Of a stretch of DNA of 64,000 nucleotides, positions 1 to 13,854 are shown piece by piece. The notes beneath the pieces were generated by a model. The model was not told the DNA's origin. It searched no databases and saw only the letters and a program-made list of their open reading frames with translations. Origin of the DNA: Acridotheres tristis (taxonomy: Eukaryota; Chordata; Aves; Passeriformes; Sturnidae); the NCBI GenBank assembly GCA_037013685.1, contig CM072889.1, forward strand, positions 16,253,976-16,317,975, written 5' to 3'. How positions within the stretch are numbered: the first letter of the stretch is position 1; each line of letters starts with the position of its first letter. Made by a program: the position numbers and the translations under genes.

Positions 1-1403
1 TGTTGTTTTACAGCTTTTATTAGTCAAATGAGGCACATTAATAGGTTATTAATTTGTCTTGGCAGGCCAAAGTGTAATTCTTCTGAGCAAACAGATCATC
101 CCATCGACTTTGAGCTTTTGTCCTTTGGATCCAGGTCCCACAGACACTTCTACCTCAGATCCTTTATTGTGCATAAACCTTTGTGCAATTGGGAGTTTAA
201 TGTGTGCTTTCAACTTGTAAATATTGTTTTAATCAGGAGAAAAAACATTGAATACTTTGTCAGAGCCCCCGTCAGGGAGATTTTCCCAGTGTTCTCTCAC
301 CCTTCTTGCAGCAGTGCTGAAGCCAGGAGTGCTCAGTGCATTTCCCAAAAAGCTGATTTCCTTCTTTTTCACCCTAAAACCTGAAAGCATTTTCCTGTGG
401 GGGTCTGGTTTTGCATCCCCTCCTCTGTCAGGGAGTTCTCCTGTGGGAGCTGCTGTGTCTGTGCCAGGCAGAGCTGGCAGGGACCTGTGACCTCTCATTG
501 CAGGGTTTGCTCTCCCAGCCACATTTCCCCCTGGGAATTCCCATGGAGCAGCAACCAGCCCATCATTTGGGCAGGGGGTTTTTTAGGAGAGATTACAAAA
601 AACAATGTAGTTTCCAGTAAGTTGCAAAAATCTCTTAAAATATAAGGAAAAAGGAGAAGCAAATAAATGAATGTAAGGGGTGGAGAGATGAATGAGAAAT
701 TGGAAATAACAGATTTTAAACACAGGAATTCCTTCTGGGATGGATCCCACTTGAGTTATTGTTCCTGCTGTGGGAGCTGCTGTGGCTGCACCATTCCTGC
801 ATAAAGGGCAACAACTTGGGCTTTCCCTGCACTCATTTAATAGTCATTTTATAGTCATTTTATAATGGTAATATTTTCAATATCTCTGTCCACTGGCAGA
901 GGGGAAGTGACAGATGTTTACATAACATGGCAGCAACCTTTGTGCTTTTAATGGAAACCAAACCTGCCATTTGTTGACACCAATGGGAAGATTCATTTTA
1001 TTCTCAGTGAATTGCCCACAATATGGGATATCTCTTTTGTAATGTTTACTCTGAGTTACTACCTAAATCTGATTTAGAGATATTTTTAAGGTTTTGCTTT
1101 GTTTTCCTGTTTCAATTACTCTTTTTTTCTTAATTATACATTTCTAAAAATAAACATTTTCAAGCTGACTGGCTCTTCTTTTCCTGCCCTTTCTCCCTAA
1201 GAATTTTCTATTTTCTACCTCCTTTTTATTCACATTTCCTTGACTTTGGCTTTAGACACTCTATTTGCAAAATCACAGTTTGCAGTCAACATCAGAGTTG
1301 CTTCCTTTTCCTCTGCTCTTTGAATATGGAGATAAAGTTTTCCTAGTCCATGTGGGTTCAATATGATTTTTTTTTTTAACTTAAAAATGGAAAGAGAGAA
1401 TAC

Positions 1404-1470
1404 GGAATCATAGAATTTTTGAGGCTGGAAAAGACCTTTGAGATCATGGAATCCAACCATGCACCAGGAA
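1404..1470 (-). mobile_element. CR1 LINE 3' fragment
   Basis: Read on the + strand this is the reverse complement of a CR1 3' end: an AATCATAGAAT tail followed by the GGCTGGAAAAGACC and AGATCATGGAATCCAACC blocks typical of avian CR1. It is a short 5'-truncated copy with no coding part. Confidence 0.8.
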
Positions 1471-2640
1471 AATGTCAGAGTTTCCAGGTGGATGTGGTTT
1501 ATGGGATGTTTCCCCTGATTTCCCTCTACAAGGCCATTTTCTGAGCACGAGGGTTTTTACAGTTTTTAATGCAATGTTCAGCCAGAGCTGCTTCCCAGCT
1601 GACTCAGGCAGCACTTGGGCTGATGGATAACTCCTTTTTTCTTATGTTGTCCTTTCAAGTAACACTGAGAGATTAGTAAATGTCTTGAAGAACTTTCACT
1701 GATTTTCTGTTAAAGTGAGTTAACTCCTTGAGCCCAGCTGGGCTGGAGAAATAAAAATTCTCCAACCCTCAATCGTAATTTCCTCATCATGAGTGTTAAG
1801 CCTTGACTTTAAAGTAAAATATCCATGTTTCAACAATTTTTCTTTATTGCACTCTGAAGGAGATGTTGGTTAGTTATAAGATGTGCACAAATAAAAAAGA
1901 ATTTGCAGCAAGAAAATGCAAATTTCTGTTTCTTGCCTGACACTGATGTTGTGTGTCTTGGGAACAGAGGGTTAATTTTATTTACCTACATCTAAGCAGA
2001 GCTAAGGTCCCTTCCTTCTTTGTGGTCACCAATCTGAGCTGCTTTAATACCTGTAAACAGAAATGATGATACTGGGGGAAAATGCATGAAGAGCACTAAT
2101 GACACCTGAGTGCCTTGAGAAAATAAATATTTCATTCGGTTTGGGTGAGTCAACATGAACTCGTTCTGTTCCCTTTCTAATTTCACCTTGGGTATTTTCA
2201 TGTAAAAACAATTGGAGCCCTGACAATAAAGAAGTTCCTGATGCTGAATTCCTGCTTTGGAATGTTTCACATTTCAGTACCTGGCTCCCAGAGAGACAGG
2301 AAAGCAGAGAGCAATGGGAAATTCTCTTTTTGTGTGTGTATTTATTAAGTGCTGTCATTCTGGGAGACAGCCTGGCCCTTTAATGATATATTTCTATATT
2401 TTCTTGTCAACTGCCACACTGTTTGCACCAGTAAGTAAATGCCTTGTAAAGGTGCCCTGGGGAGCTATTACAGAGCAGCACAAATAATACAAATTTGAGT
2501 TTTTCCTCTGCCATACATTCTCCCTGGCACACAGGCAGGTTTAACACATCTGACTGCACACTTCTCACAGCGTGGCACATTCAGCTGGGTTTTCCTAAAT
2601 CTCTCTTAATGCTACAAATGCTTGTTTTGGCCACTGATTC

Positions 2641-2663
2641 TTTTTTTTTTTTTTTTTTTTTTT
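2641..2663 (+). repeat. Poly-T run
   Basis: Twenty-three consecutive T bases in intron 1, followed by AATTAATT. It is a simple mononucleotide run; no attached retrotransposon body was recognised. Confidence 0.9.
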
Positions 2664-4483
2664 AATTAATTTGCTTTTGTTGAAAATAATTTAATATCTA
2701 ATAGCAGTTTTTCTGAGTTTTGGGGCAATGTCCAGTAAAAAAAAAAAATGGGAGGTGTGGGGGTTTGGAATTTTTGCTCTAAAATGGTTTTAAGAATCGT
2801 TCTTGTGCAAGCAGGAACAGAAATGTGCAACAGCTTGGAGTTTAAAATGTTAAATAATAAATAGAGAATTTGCAGTGACCAGTTCTCAGCCAATTGAACT
2901 GAACTATACTTATGTAAAACCGTTCATGAGATCATTAAAAATAATGAACAGATGCAGAGAAGTTGTTTCCTATTTGCAGACCATGCTAGAATAGAGAAAA
3001 GGTTTAGGTGTTAGTTACAGACTGCTGATCTGAGCTTTAAAAATCCCCCAAACGACCTCATACTTCTGAATTACACCATAAAATATGACATTTTTATCAC
3101 TGTACTAGCTTTGCATGGGACATAGGTGTAAGTGAATCTAAAGCTGTGCACTTTACTTGGTAAATGAGCTTTATCTATAACATAACTTGGGACTATCAGT
3201 TTGCAGAGTACATAATTGGATCGTGTTGAAAGAGGAGTTAATTAAATGAAACTGCAGAGTATCCCCTTGCATTTCTGGGCTGAGGACAAACACATTTGTT
3301 TCCTTCCATTCTCTGTCATCGCAGCCCTTTTGTCCCAGCTGAATTGTGTTAATTGGGGTGTAAATGGTGACACCCAGCACACCCACACGGGATGCCTGAA
3401 CTCTTTTTCTCACATGCTCTGCAAGCTCGATGCCTATTTCATAATGGCTGTGTGCAGAAATTCGATTTCCAAGCTCTGTCATAAATGCCCAAGTTGGTCA
3501 TTTCTGTGGTTTCTGGATCTCTGTGATTTTACAGATCTTGGATTTACTTTCATCACTGCAGGGCAAATAACCGAAATCAGTGTTTTACTTTATTTGGTAG
3601 ATAAAATTATGGAAGGTGCATTTTGTGGGTCTCTAGAAAGTCGTGTGCACATCAGGATTCTGCTGAATCTGACAGTCCTTGAGGGACCTCTGAGAGACCT
3701 CATGGAGGCTGCAGATTCTGAGAGACTTTCAGTAGCAGATCCCTGTGTTCAACCCATTGTTCTGGCTGGAAATTCAAGGCGTGTGGTTCAGAAACAGATT
3801 TGGAGGAAGAAAAAAAATCTTTCAGCGTCGTTAATCAGCTTCTTCTCCGGTCTGAGAAACAAAATAATCTGTTATTCTCACCCTATCAAGTTTCAGGGTG
3901 AAATGGAACAATTCCTTGTGCATGGGTAAAATTGTATTCTTAGTTGGAGGCGTTGTAACAAAACCATTTTTGTGTTGTTTGGATTCAGAAATCTGGATAA
4001 TCTGGGGTGAGAATTGTGGACGTAGCAGAGTTTATGTGGGTGGTCACTGAGCCTGAAAACTCTTCCTGATCAGGGACAGCCAAACTCTGTGACCTTGAGG
4101 AGTCCTAGAAGAGTTACAGGAAGAATTTGTTCCTAATCATAAGATAAACTTATATTTAGGTCTTTGTGACATCACGAGAAAAAGGTTTTTTATAATGTCA
4201 CTCTCTGTGCTGCTTTGTCCTTCCCTCATCTCCATGAAGGCTTAGAATTACAATTAAAATGTTTAAGAATGTTGAAAACAATATCAGAAATATGAACGTT
4301 TCTCTTTATCAGCATGTGCTGGGTAATGTAGGTTAAATTATGATTTTCATCACGTGTTTTCCATAATGGCTCCAAACAAGGAAGCACACCTGCATTCCCA
4401 ATAAATTTCTGCACTTGTGAGCTACAGAATTGTTTGATTGGGTTTGTCCCCGCTCTCTGAACCTGTGCTGTTGGCTTTTCTAA

Positions 4484-4723
<240 letters not shown>

Positions 4724-7700
4724 TAGAGGTTCCTCCAGAAAAATCTCAAAATGCTCAAACAGCCACCGTGGCTTTGCCTCAATAAAGGACAGACATGTCC
4801 TGGCTTCTCTCAGCTGCACAGGAACTATATTTATCCATTTAATGATTATGTGTGATGGGCTTTGATTGCTTTTCCTCTGACTTTCTTGGTCCTGCATTCA
4901 AATGCTGTTGACTATCACTCCTGGCATCCATATGGTTCTGTAATTATGTGCCATATGCCCTCCTATTTCACTGACATTTGCCACACTGCACTGAACCAAG
5001 TAGACCTGAGTGGTTTAACCATGCCAGCATTCACAAGGATGGTACTAAACAGCCAGAAGGTAATGCTAATTAGACTGGAAGATTGTTTAAAATGAGCTTT
5101 AAGATGAGACTGGAGTGGTAAAATTGACTTTATCTGAACTACAGACACATGTGTCGACTAAAAGTTGGGTTGGGGGTTTTTAGCAAGCTGCAAGCATTTG
5201 GAAGGACATTATTTGTTCGTATTATTAATTATTAGGTTACTAATTCAGTTAAACTCTAAACAAATATTTGATATTAAAAAAAATAATTTTTCCTCTTTAT
5301 TTTATTCCAACCAGCTAATAAAATGTGGTGTATTAACTTAATTGTAAAGAGAAAATAACTTCTGTTCATGTAGATGGAGAGGTGAAAGAATATTGAAAAC
5401 ATTAAAACACAAAATAGTACAATTACACAGGTAATTTACACATGACAATCATAGTATTTTACTTCTTTATCAGGAGTTCTACTTTTGAATAACTGAGTTA
5501 TTTTGTGGGAATTTGATAACGAGAAATTGTTTCCAAGAGGGAAACTGGCACTAAGAAGTAAGAAAGAAAACAAGTGAGGTAAAATGCACTTGATCTGGGG
5601 AAGAAAAAATAAAAAATTTAAGTACCTGTTATTATTAATCTTCACCTTTCCTGTACCTGGAATGACACAATACCCTCAGTGTGCCTTGATGTCTGCCCCT
5701 CCAAGTGAGACAACTCCGAGCAGGGAAATGCTGTGGGGACAGGTGTGTGCTGCAGAACCCAACAGCCTTTAGGAAACACCTGGACCCAAACTCCTGAGCT
5801 TTTCCCTGGAACCCTCGAGTTCCACCCCCAGAAATTTCCTCTGGAAAAAATTTCCCTTCAGTCAAGTGTGTCCCCAAGGAGGACCCTGCTGACTCTTGTA
5901 TTGTGATTTTTTGTTTCTTTTTTAAGCACAGAAAATGTGCCTCTTGCTGCTGGTCAATAGTGCAGCTGTCTCATGACCTGACTTTTCCTTTTGAAGCAGG
6001 ATGGGGATTTTCCAGCTCCTGGTATCATTTATTTCACCTCCTGCCTTTTAGCCCTTTCTCTTCCTTTCTCACTCTGACTCTAAAATGCCTTTTTCTTTTT
6101 CTTTTTTTTTTTTTTTCTGCTTCTAAATGTTTCTCTCCCTGCCTGTTCCTTGTGCTTTTCTGCTGAGTGAGTCTGCTGCCTGCAGCTCTGCTCCTGGGGG
6201 TGTTCTCCTGCTTCTGACATTTCTCCTTGGCTCTCTGTACATCTCCTTCAATTCTTGCAGGATCACAGAAAAGTTTTACCAGGCTCAGTATAATATCTCT
6301 TTTAAATCTGTACTCATTTATTAGGATTTGGATCCATGTAGTCACAAAGCATTATTAAGAATCTTGCTTTAATTATTTTAAATAATGGCAATAATTGAGT
6401 GAGAGGAGAGTCGGTGCTGCCTTTATGAGCTGAAATACATTTCTAAAATATCACAATTGTATTCTTATTCTGTGCTAACTCTGGAAAAATTAATAGATTG
6501 TTGCACTAATATCTGACTGCTGGCCAAGTGACCAGAAAAAGTTGTGACTTGGAATTGCTCACTGATATTTTATTTATGCCACTAAACAAGAGTTAACATA
6601 TAGGAAATTATTGAAATCAGAATGGCTTAAGGAACACATAATTTTGCCCCTGATTCCCTGAATTGCATTACAAGCAAATTTAATACAGTTTATTAGCAGG
6701 TAAAACAGAGTTCCAGGCAGTCAGGAATCAATACTTTAATGCACTCTCTGTGTGTTGGAAGGATGGACAGAGTCCACAGCACAAGCTCTGTTTGTAGATT
6801 CATAAATATAAATACTTGAATTTTATTTTCAACGTTTTTTAGGGGAAAAAAAAAAAAGAGCAGGGCAGCACCAATTCCAACAGTCTGGTCTTGAAATCCC
6901 TCCTGGGGAGGCACCATCAGCAGTTTGCTCTGTCCCTCTGCTCATCCTGGGGTGCTCCCAGTCCCAGATGGATTTGGGACAGCTCTGTTCATGTCCCTGC
7001 CCTGCTTTTGCCCTGGCTGGGCCATGTCAATGAGAATTGGTTTGTTTTTTTTTTCTCCAAGCATGGATTTCTGGATTGATTTCTGTTTGGCAGTGGGCAG
7101 TGCCCCAGCTCCATGACCCATTTCCCCCAGGCAGCATCAGCAGGAGCTGCAGCCCATCCCTGCAGGGTTCCTGGGCAGTGCTGGGAACAGGAGCAGCTCC
7201 CAAAAGAAATCTCCCAGGAAAGCTCAGGGCAGGTCAGGAATTCCCACTGGGCAGAGCTGCTCTACTGCTCCAGGAAACCCAGGGAAATTTGTCTGCCTGA
7301 GTTCCAGCCCTTGGGACACTCTGGAATGTGCCTTTCCCAAGGGTCACTGCCTTTGTGGGATGGGTATTGGGGTTTTGGAGGGGTTTTGGTTACACCAAGG
7401 ATGATGCCTTGGCTGCTGTTCCAGGGGTGCAAGCACTGGAGAACCCCCCCAGAACAAAATACTGACCTGTAAAAAAGGTTCTAAGTGCAAAAAGAAACTA
7501 AAACTAAAGGAGGAAACTTCTGGTTTTTATTCCCATTCCCAAACCACCAATTAGCCAGATTCCAAATGCAAATTATTAAAGGCAGGGAGGGTTTGCTCTG
7601 TTAAGCATCAGCCCTTGACATGATTTTTACATCCACTTTTCTTTTGAAAGCAAGCTGAATTCAGATAAGAAATTCATGTGAGAATCCTGGCTAGAAAAGA

Positions 7701-10043
7701 TTCCACACTGGAAGATGACTTGGAAGAAAAAAATACAAGAAATGTGAAAAGGGAATAATAAGAGTATACAATATTCCTATGCAATATGGTGATATAGAAG
7801 TGTTTTATTATTATAGAAGAATTATTTAACCTGAAAGTTAAATAATCTCCTTTATGCAAGGATAAAATCAGAGTGCAAAAGGTGAGAGGAACTTTCTCTG
7901 TGGGAAAGAAAGTGCAGACACTACCTTGGGTTTGCTGAGGGGTGAATTCATGTGCTGTGAAATGCAAAGTCACAGGTGAGCTTTACTTTCAGCTTCGGTT
8001 CTTTGACCATTCTGCAGAGACGTTTTTGAGTTGTGCTTTAATTATGAAGAAAATTGGGAATGATGGCTGTGGGGAAAAAATCCAATCTGGAACATCAAAG
8101 TCCTTTCTTGCTGCAGAAACTGCTCTGCAATTATTTATTTGAAGTGACCTAAATGACATTTAGGGACTAAAACTTGTGGGCCACTTGGATTTGGACTGTA
8201 ACTTTATTAAAGTTGAGATATTAATTGGGATCTTTATTGCAGGACTTGTTGCAGAGAGGCTGAATCTGCAGAAGTAGCAAGGTCTGGGGAAAATAACTTT
8301 TTGATAGAGTGAAATATACTGGAAGCAAGAAAAAGGAATCTTTTTGAGGTCAATGTGGGTTGCTGTTCAAATCTGCAAGTAAATTTCATTTATTTAGACA
8401 GTATTGCAGTCAGTATATTGTTAAAGCCTGCATGAATTAAAATATAAACAGTCTAGTGGGAAGAAAGATTGATAATGAAAGGATGAAAAATGAATGGGAA
8501 TGGAAAAGAATGCTCCAATAGAGATTGTATCTCAAGTAATTAAAATTACTGTTAATTCACAGCCATTCCACTTGTGAAATAAAACCTTGTGCTGTGGAGA
8601 AATTTCAAGGAGAAATCAAGATTAGAAACTTTGTCTGCAGTTTCTGCAAAGCCACAATCCAGGCAGGGTTTTCCACCAGAAGGCACAAAAAAAGTCACTC
8701 ATGGTCAACATGCTTACAACTGCAGGAATTCAATTTATGTTTATATTTTGTTGGGTATTTTTTAAAAATAACATATGGGATGCAGCTACCAAACAAATTC
8801 TTTCTTTTCCCCTATCACTTTTCTAACATATTTCTTTATTTGGCATCTCCCTAAGAAAATTACAAGAGCAATGGGAATTTGTTGGTCAGGTGGAAAGCAG
8901 TTTGCAGTGATTTATTTTAAAACACACCACGGGTAGGGGAAGTCTTTTATAGCTGCCTCTGTATCTATTGATAACATTGTTCTTCTGAATTAAAATTATT
9001 CAAGTTTTTCCTAAATTAATATTATTTTAATGGCCACACCTACAATGATCTCTCTTGAGATCCTTTTAGTTTTTTATTCTGCTAATACACTTTTTGATTT
9101 GTCAATTTGGCAGGTATATTAGGAAGTATATTTTTCTTACTTTACCTGATTTGTCAACAAGTTTCACTTTTAACAAGTCATTCTCTGTGTCAAAACTTCA
9201 ACCCATATTTCAGGGGCTATTCAAAGGTCATTATTCTGGACGAAAATCTTCATTTTATATATATTGATGCTTAAAAAGATGGAAATAAATGTTCTTTCTT
9301 TGGACTGGAATGCCATCCCTCCTGGTGAGAGATGAAGAGATATTCCATCTCCTGAGAGCAATGAGGAACCTGGCACATACATTATTTTTGTCTCCACAAA
9401 CATGTCTACATCCAAGAGAGCTTTAATAATTTCAACTGGAAAAGAAGTTCAGCTTTTGGCAGTCCAGTACTATTTATTATTCTGTGCCAAAACATTGAAT
9501 TAATACTATTGAATTGAGTGGGTTAATTATTGCACATATTAGAACATGTGTATCATCTTTTGATTAGTCTAATTAGCAGCTTCATTTTTTCTTAGCCTTT
9601 CAAATCATGCAACTTGGAAAAAGAATTGATTTTAAGGATTGATTGAGATTGTAAGGACTTTTTTTTTTTTTCTTTTAAAAGTCTGTTGACAATTTTGACG
9701 TTTTCAGATTTCTCTTAGGATGAGGACATTGAAGGGAGATAATTAAGTTTGTACAAGCAATTTAGAGTAGCCTAAAATGCTGGATTTTACAGATGTGTGC
9801 ATGATTCTTTTGTCTTAGTGGAGAGAGGTAAAAAACTTCATGGTTTTGCCAAGGTATGCTGGAAAAGTTTGGGAACCACCAAAATGAAATCCTTTCGAAA
9901 ATCACCACGCTAAAGGCAGCTCTGGGAGTTGATCTAAGCAAAGAACAAAGTAAAGGGGAATTTTTCTTGATGTCTTTTCAGTGTTCTCCTCAAGGAGCAC
10001 TGATTCCACACCAGTTGTTCCACAGTAACACACTGTTATTTTG

Positions 10044-10064
10044 TATATATATATATATATATAT
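10044..10064 (+). repeat. (TA)n microsatellite
   Basis: About ten TA dinucleotides in a row, followed by an A run and another TATAT block. It is a simple dinucleotide repeat in intron 2. Confidence 0.9.
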
Positions 10065-12449
10065 AAAAAATATATTTTGGGTACTGCAGCAGTGCTGCTA
10101 TAAAAGTGCAGAAAGCAAAATTTTCAGAGGTACCCAAGCACAGGGTTGTTACAAAAGGAATTTAGGACAAAAGTGAATTTTGGATTTGTGTTTGTGTGTT
10201 AAATACATTAGAAACTTAGGCTTGGAGTCTGTTGAGAACTTTATCCTCTCTGAATTTGTCATTGCTGGAGAGCAGCCATGGCCACACAACCTCTGGTCCC
10301 TCTGGTTATGGGATGTGTGCACATCCTGCAGCCAGGCACAGGCTGGAAATGGTTCAGGTGTTCCAGTGAGAATTTCATCCCTTGCCATAGTGCAAGGTGC
10401 ATGAAGTGGAAATATGAGGAAGGAAGGTGGCTGCATTTTGTTCAAATTTCAGCTCCTGCACACAGTCCAAAGGGGAATGCAGGGCAGCTGAAATCCAGGA
10501 GACCACGTCTAATTCTGTTCCACAAAAAATAATATTGAGTTATCAAGCTTCAGATAAATTACTTCAGGCTATTTCTCTATTCTTCCTACTTATGGTTTTG
10601 TTCATGTTTAGAAAAACCAGGAAAAATACAAATTTGCTGTGTTGACTGCTGCTAATTCCTTGAATTTATGCACATCATTTGCCTCTGGAGCAAGGCAGTG
10701 TTAACAGGCAAAAGAGAGGAAAGAGACTTCTGTTTTTCCTGTCTTTTGATATAGTTGAGAGATTTCCTCTTGTCACACAATAATTCTTTTTCACAAAATA
10801 CGGAGAAACACGTTCTATTCAACGTGTTAAACCTGTTCCAAAGCTTGTAATTTTCTTCTGAAAATGCATCTGTTTAAGTACCAGTGAGAATGAGGATCCT
10901 AATCCATGGCTGGTGAATAGGCTCCTGCAGGAGCTCCTGCATGCTTCTGAGAAATAAATGTACTTATTTCCATTTAGAAATCTAGAAAAGAATCCGTTTA
11001 TAATAATCCATTACTGTATTTCATGTTGGTTCTATGTCTGGGTAAGCTCAGTGCTATTCTGATCCTGAACATTTCACTCTTTTTCATCCCAGGAGTTCCT
11101 GTCACTCCCTGGCAGAGAACAGCCCCCCATCATAACTGCAGTTAAATTGCATTGCTACTTATTAGGCCAATGCAGGAGCAGGAATTTATGCAAATGAATA
11201 GGTGGGTAATGAGCTGGGGTTAAAAACAACATGTGTCCAACACTGTAGGGCAGGGCATTAGGGCTGAAATTCCCTTCAGCTAGAGCTGGGATAATGTAAT
11301 AGTATTATATTATCATTTCTGTATATTCTTCTATCCCTGGTTCAGGGGTCATTAATAGAACACTCATTTCTGACATAATTTTGATTTCTCTTGAGGTTTG
11401 GAGCTGGAAGTCAGGGATTGTGTTTGGAATTTCAACCCTTCTGGGTGCCTGGTTTCTCCAAAGGTGATGGTAGTGATCCCAGTAACTGCTGGGGATAAAG
11501 AAATGGACATTTTCTCTGCACAGGGATAAAATAAAAACCTTTACAGCAACCCCCTGCTCCATTTCATGGTGTTTCTGTTGACACCAGCTGCCCCAGCATG
11601 GCATGGTGCAGTGTTTAGGGGACTGTTTATTGCTCCTTTTGCTTTGATGTCTCTGGGATTCACAGGAATCCTTTCCTGCACAATAATCCAGTCTGCCAAT
11701 ACCTGTGGAGAGCAGAAAGCAGGAATGCCAACTTCAATGTTTTAACCTTAATTTTAACCTCAGTTTCTCTGTGTAAGCTCTCCCTGTGTCCCCAGCCTCA
11801 GACCAGCCAAGATTTGGATACTGGATTTGTCTGGAGAATCCCCTGTGGTCTCCTAAGGATGCTCACCCAGCCTTTGTGCAACAATTAGGGTTGACATATC
11901 CAATTAATTTATATGAATTATTGCTTTTCTAGAATCTCAATGTGAAGAGTATGGAACAGCCTTGCAGTGACACATGAACAAATTGTGCAGCAGAGCATTC
12001 ACATTTTCTTTTCCATCATTTTCTTTCTACACTAAAGCAATTAGAAAGAAGGATGCTTGTAATATTTTCATCCTGTGTCATCTCTTACTCATGATAAAAT
12101 GTGTTGCTGGATTTCTACATTTCTTTTAATCAAATACATGCAAATCTTACAAAAAATTTTCCAAGTAAAGCATAAAAATCCAGATGTTGCAAAGTTTGGT
12201 TTCATAAAAATGCCTCTAAAACACCAATCTTTCGTGGAGGAGTTAAGCTGAGTAATTCAAAATTCTAAATTCTGGCTGCCCAGTGGTAACTCTTTCACTC
12301 TGATTTTTATTGCAAACACAGAAATAAGACTTCAAGAGGGGCATATGAAAGGTAAATATTGGTTTTCTAAAATCGTGGCTTGGAGCACTGAGGGTTTGGG
12401 TTCATTGCATTGTAGCAACACTAGATTGTACATTACTGCATGAAATATC

Positions 12450-13040
12450 TGACCCCGGAATTTGAATCCATCAGCCAGCTGAGGCTGATGATCTTGACTT
12501 GGCCGATTTATGAAAGGTCTTTTACCAAAGCCGTGTGTGAATTCCCACCTTTATTTGGGTGGGACAATCATCCCAAAGGGATTCATTCCCAAGGCGGGTG
12601 GCGTTTGCCGGGGCTGTGCTGCCCATCCATCCCCACAGCACCTCGAAATTTCGGCAGTTTTGTCCAATCCCAGCCGAACCCAATGGAACTGGGAATCCAC
12701 GAGGATTCCTGCCGGTGCTGAGGGGGTCCCGCAGTGACATTCCGGCTGGAAATTCTCTGCCAGAGGGGCTGTCCCTGGCCCCAGAGCTGTGCTCGTGTCC
12801 TGGGGCGCTGCCACTGTCCTGCACTTCCACTTGGAGCAAGGGGTTGGGAATGCAGAGGGTGCAGAGCATGGAAAATTAACCCTTTGCAGCACCACTGCTC
12901 CCCGAAATGTCTGTCACTCCTTCCAGAGGACTCTAAAGCAGCGTGGATGAAAATCTGTGCCTGAATCCCTGGGATGCTCCAGGCACCGAGGGACAGCCAG
13001 TGACTGCAGCCAGCTAATGGAACATTGATTCAGCCCGGGG
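12450..13040. promoter_or_regulatory. Intragenic CpG-rich patch (candidate regulatory element)
   Basis: I count about 19 CpG dinucleotides in this 590-bp stretch, in a window where most 500-bp stretches have only a few. GC content also rises locally. It could be an unmethylated element such as an intronic enhancer or alternative promoter, or a young insertion not yet depleted of CpG. No TATA box, start codon context or repeat family was recognised, so the functional call is weak. Confidence 0.3.
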
Positions 13041-13820
13041 TAATTATGTTAAATAGGAGGGGAATATTAGATTATAGAGGATAGGGGAGTCTATTTTTAG
13101 AACAAAAAGGAAGAATAATACACACTAGTGCAGGAAGAGATAAACTTCTCCCCTATAAATGGAAAAAGTGTTACTACACTGACACAAAATTTATATTTCT
13201 TTAAGATAACCCAAGAACTTGGTGATATACAGATATTTTTCTTGTTTTATTCAGGTGCTGGAAGTTTTAACCAACAAAGAAATTGTTCTTTCTAACAATC
13301 TACATGAAATACACTGGTAATTTTTAGTCTTTTAATGAAAAATAATTGCACAATTTTTTAAATAGGATTTCAAATATTTAGGTATAAACAACATTCAAAA
13401 TTAGCTTTTTTTTTTTCTAAGACTTTCTCTTCTTTCCCACTGGAAAGGTCTATGTTGCCTTTATTAATTGTGTGTTTCATTTGCAAAATCTTCTTTCCCT
13501 TTCAGAAAGCAACAGTTCTTTTTCACTTTCAAACCAATCTGACTTGAAATCTGTCCCATGCAATGCGTGGTAGCAAGCACTGTACCATGGAGAATCTCTG
13601 TGCCAAGGAGATACAGGGAGTAGCTCAGTGAAAGTTCAAAAAAAGGACATTTCCCCACCAAAAAAAAATCGCTTTTCTAATTTGCAAGGGGCGATTTCTT
13701 TCATGAATTCCCAGTAAGATATTTTTCACACCACTGCTTTACATTATCAGTGTCTATGAGCTGCCTGAATTCCTGAGTAATTATCTGTGATCAGTTATTG
13801 TCAGGGATAAATTCATCTGC

Positions 13821-13854
13821 ATGCAAATATCCAAGCATGCACATGCATATTCAT
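13821..13854 (+). promoter_or_regulatory. Paired octamer-like sites (candidate POU-factor element)
   Basis: A perfect octamer ATGCAAAT at 13821 is followed 22 bp later by ATGCATATTCAT at 13843, which resembles a dimeric POU-factor site. The same two words recur in intron 6 at 36935 and 36979. Surrounding sequence is AT-rich with several more ATGCA words. Binding is inferred only; single octamers are common in this AT-rich window. Confidence 0.25.

Noticed and set aside
12522..12964. Four overlapping 75-115 codon frames on both strands
   Set aside because: Long frames are expected in this locally GC-rich, stop-poor patch. No signature was seen and all frames overlap each other.
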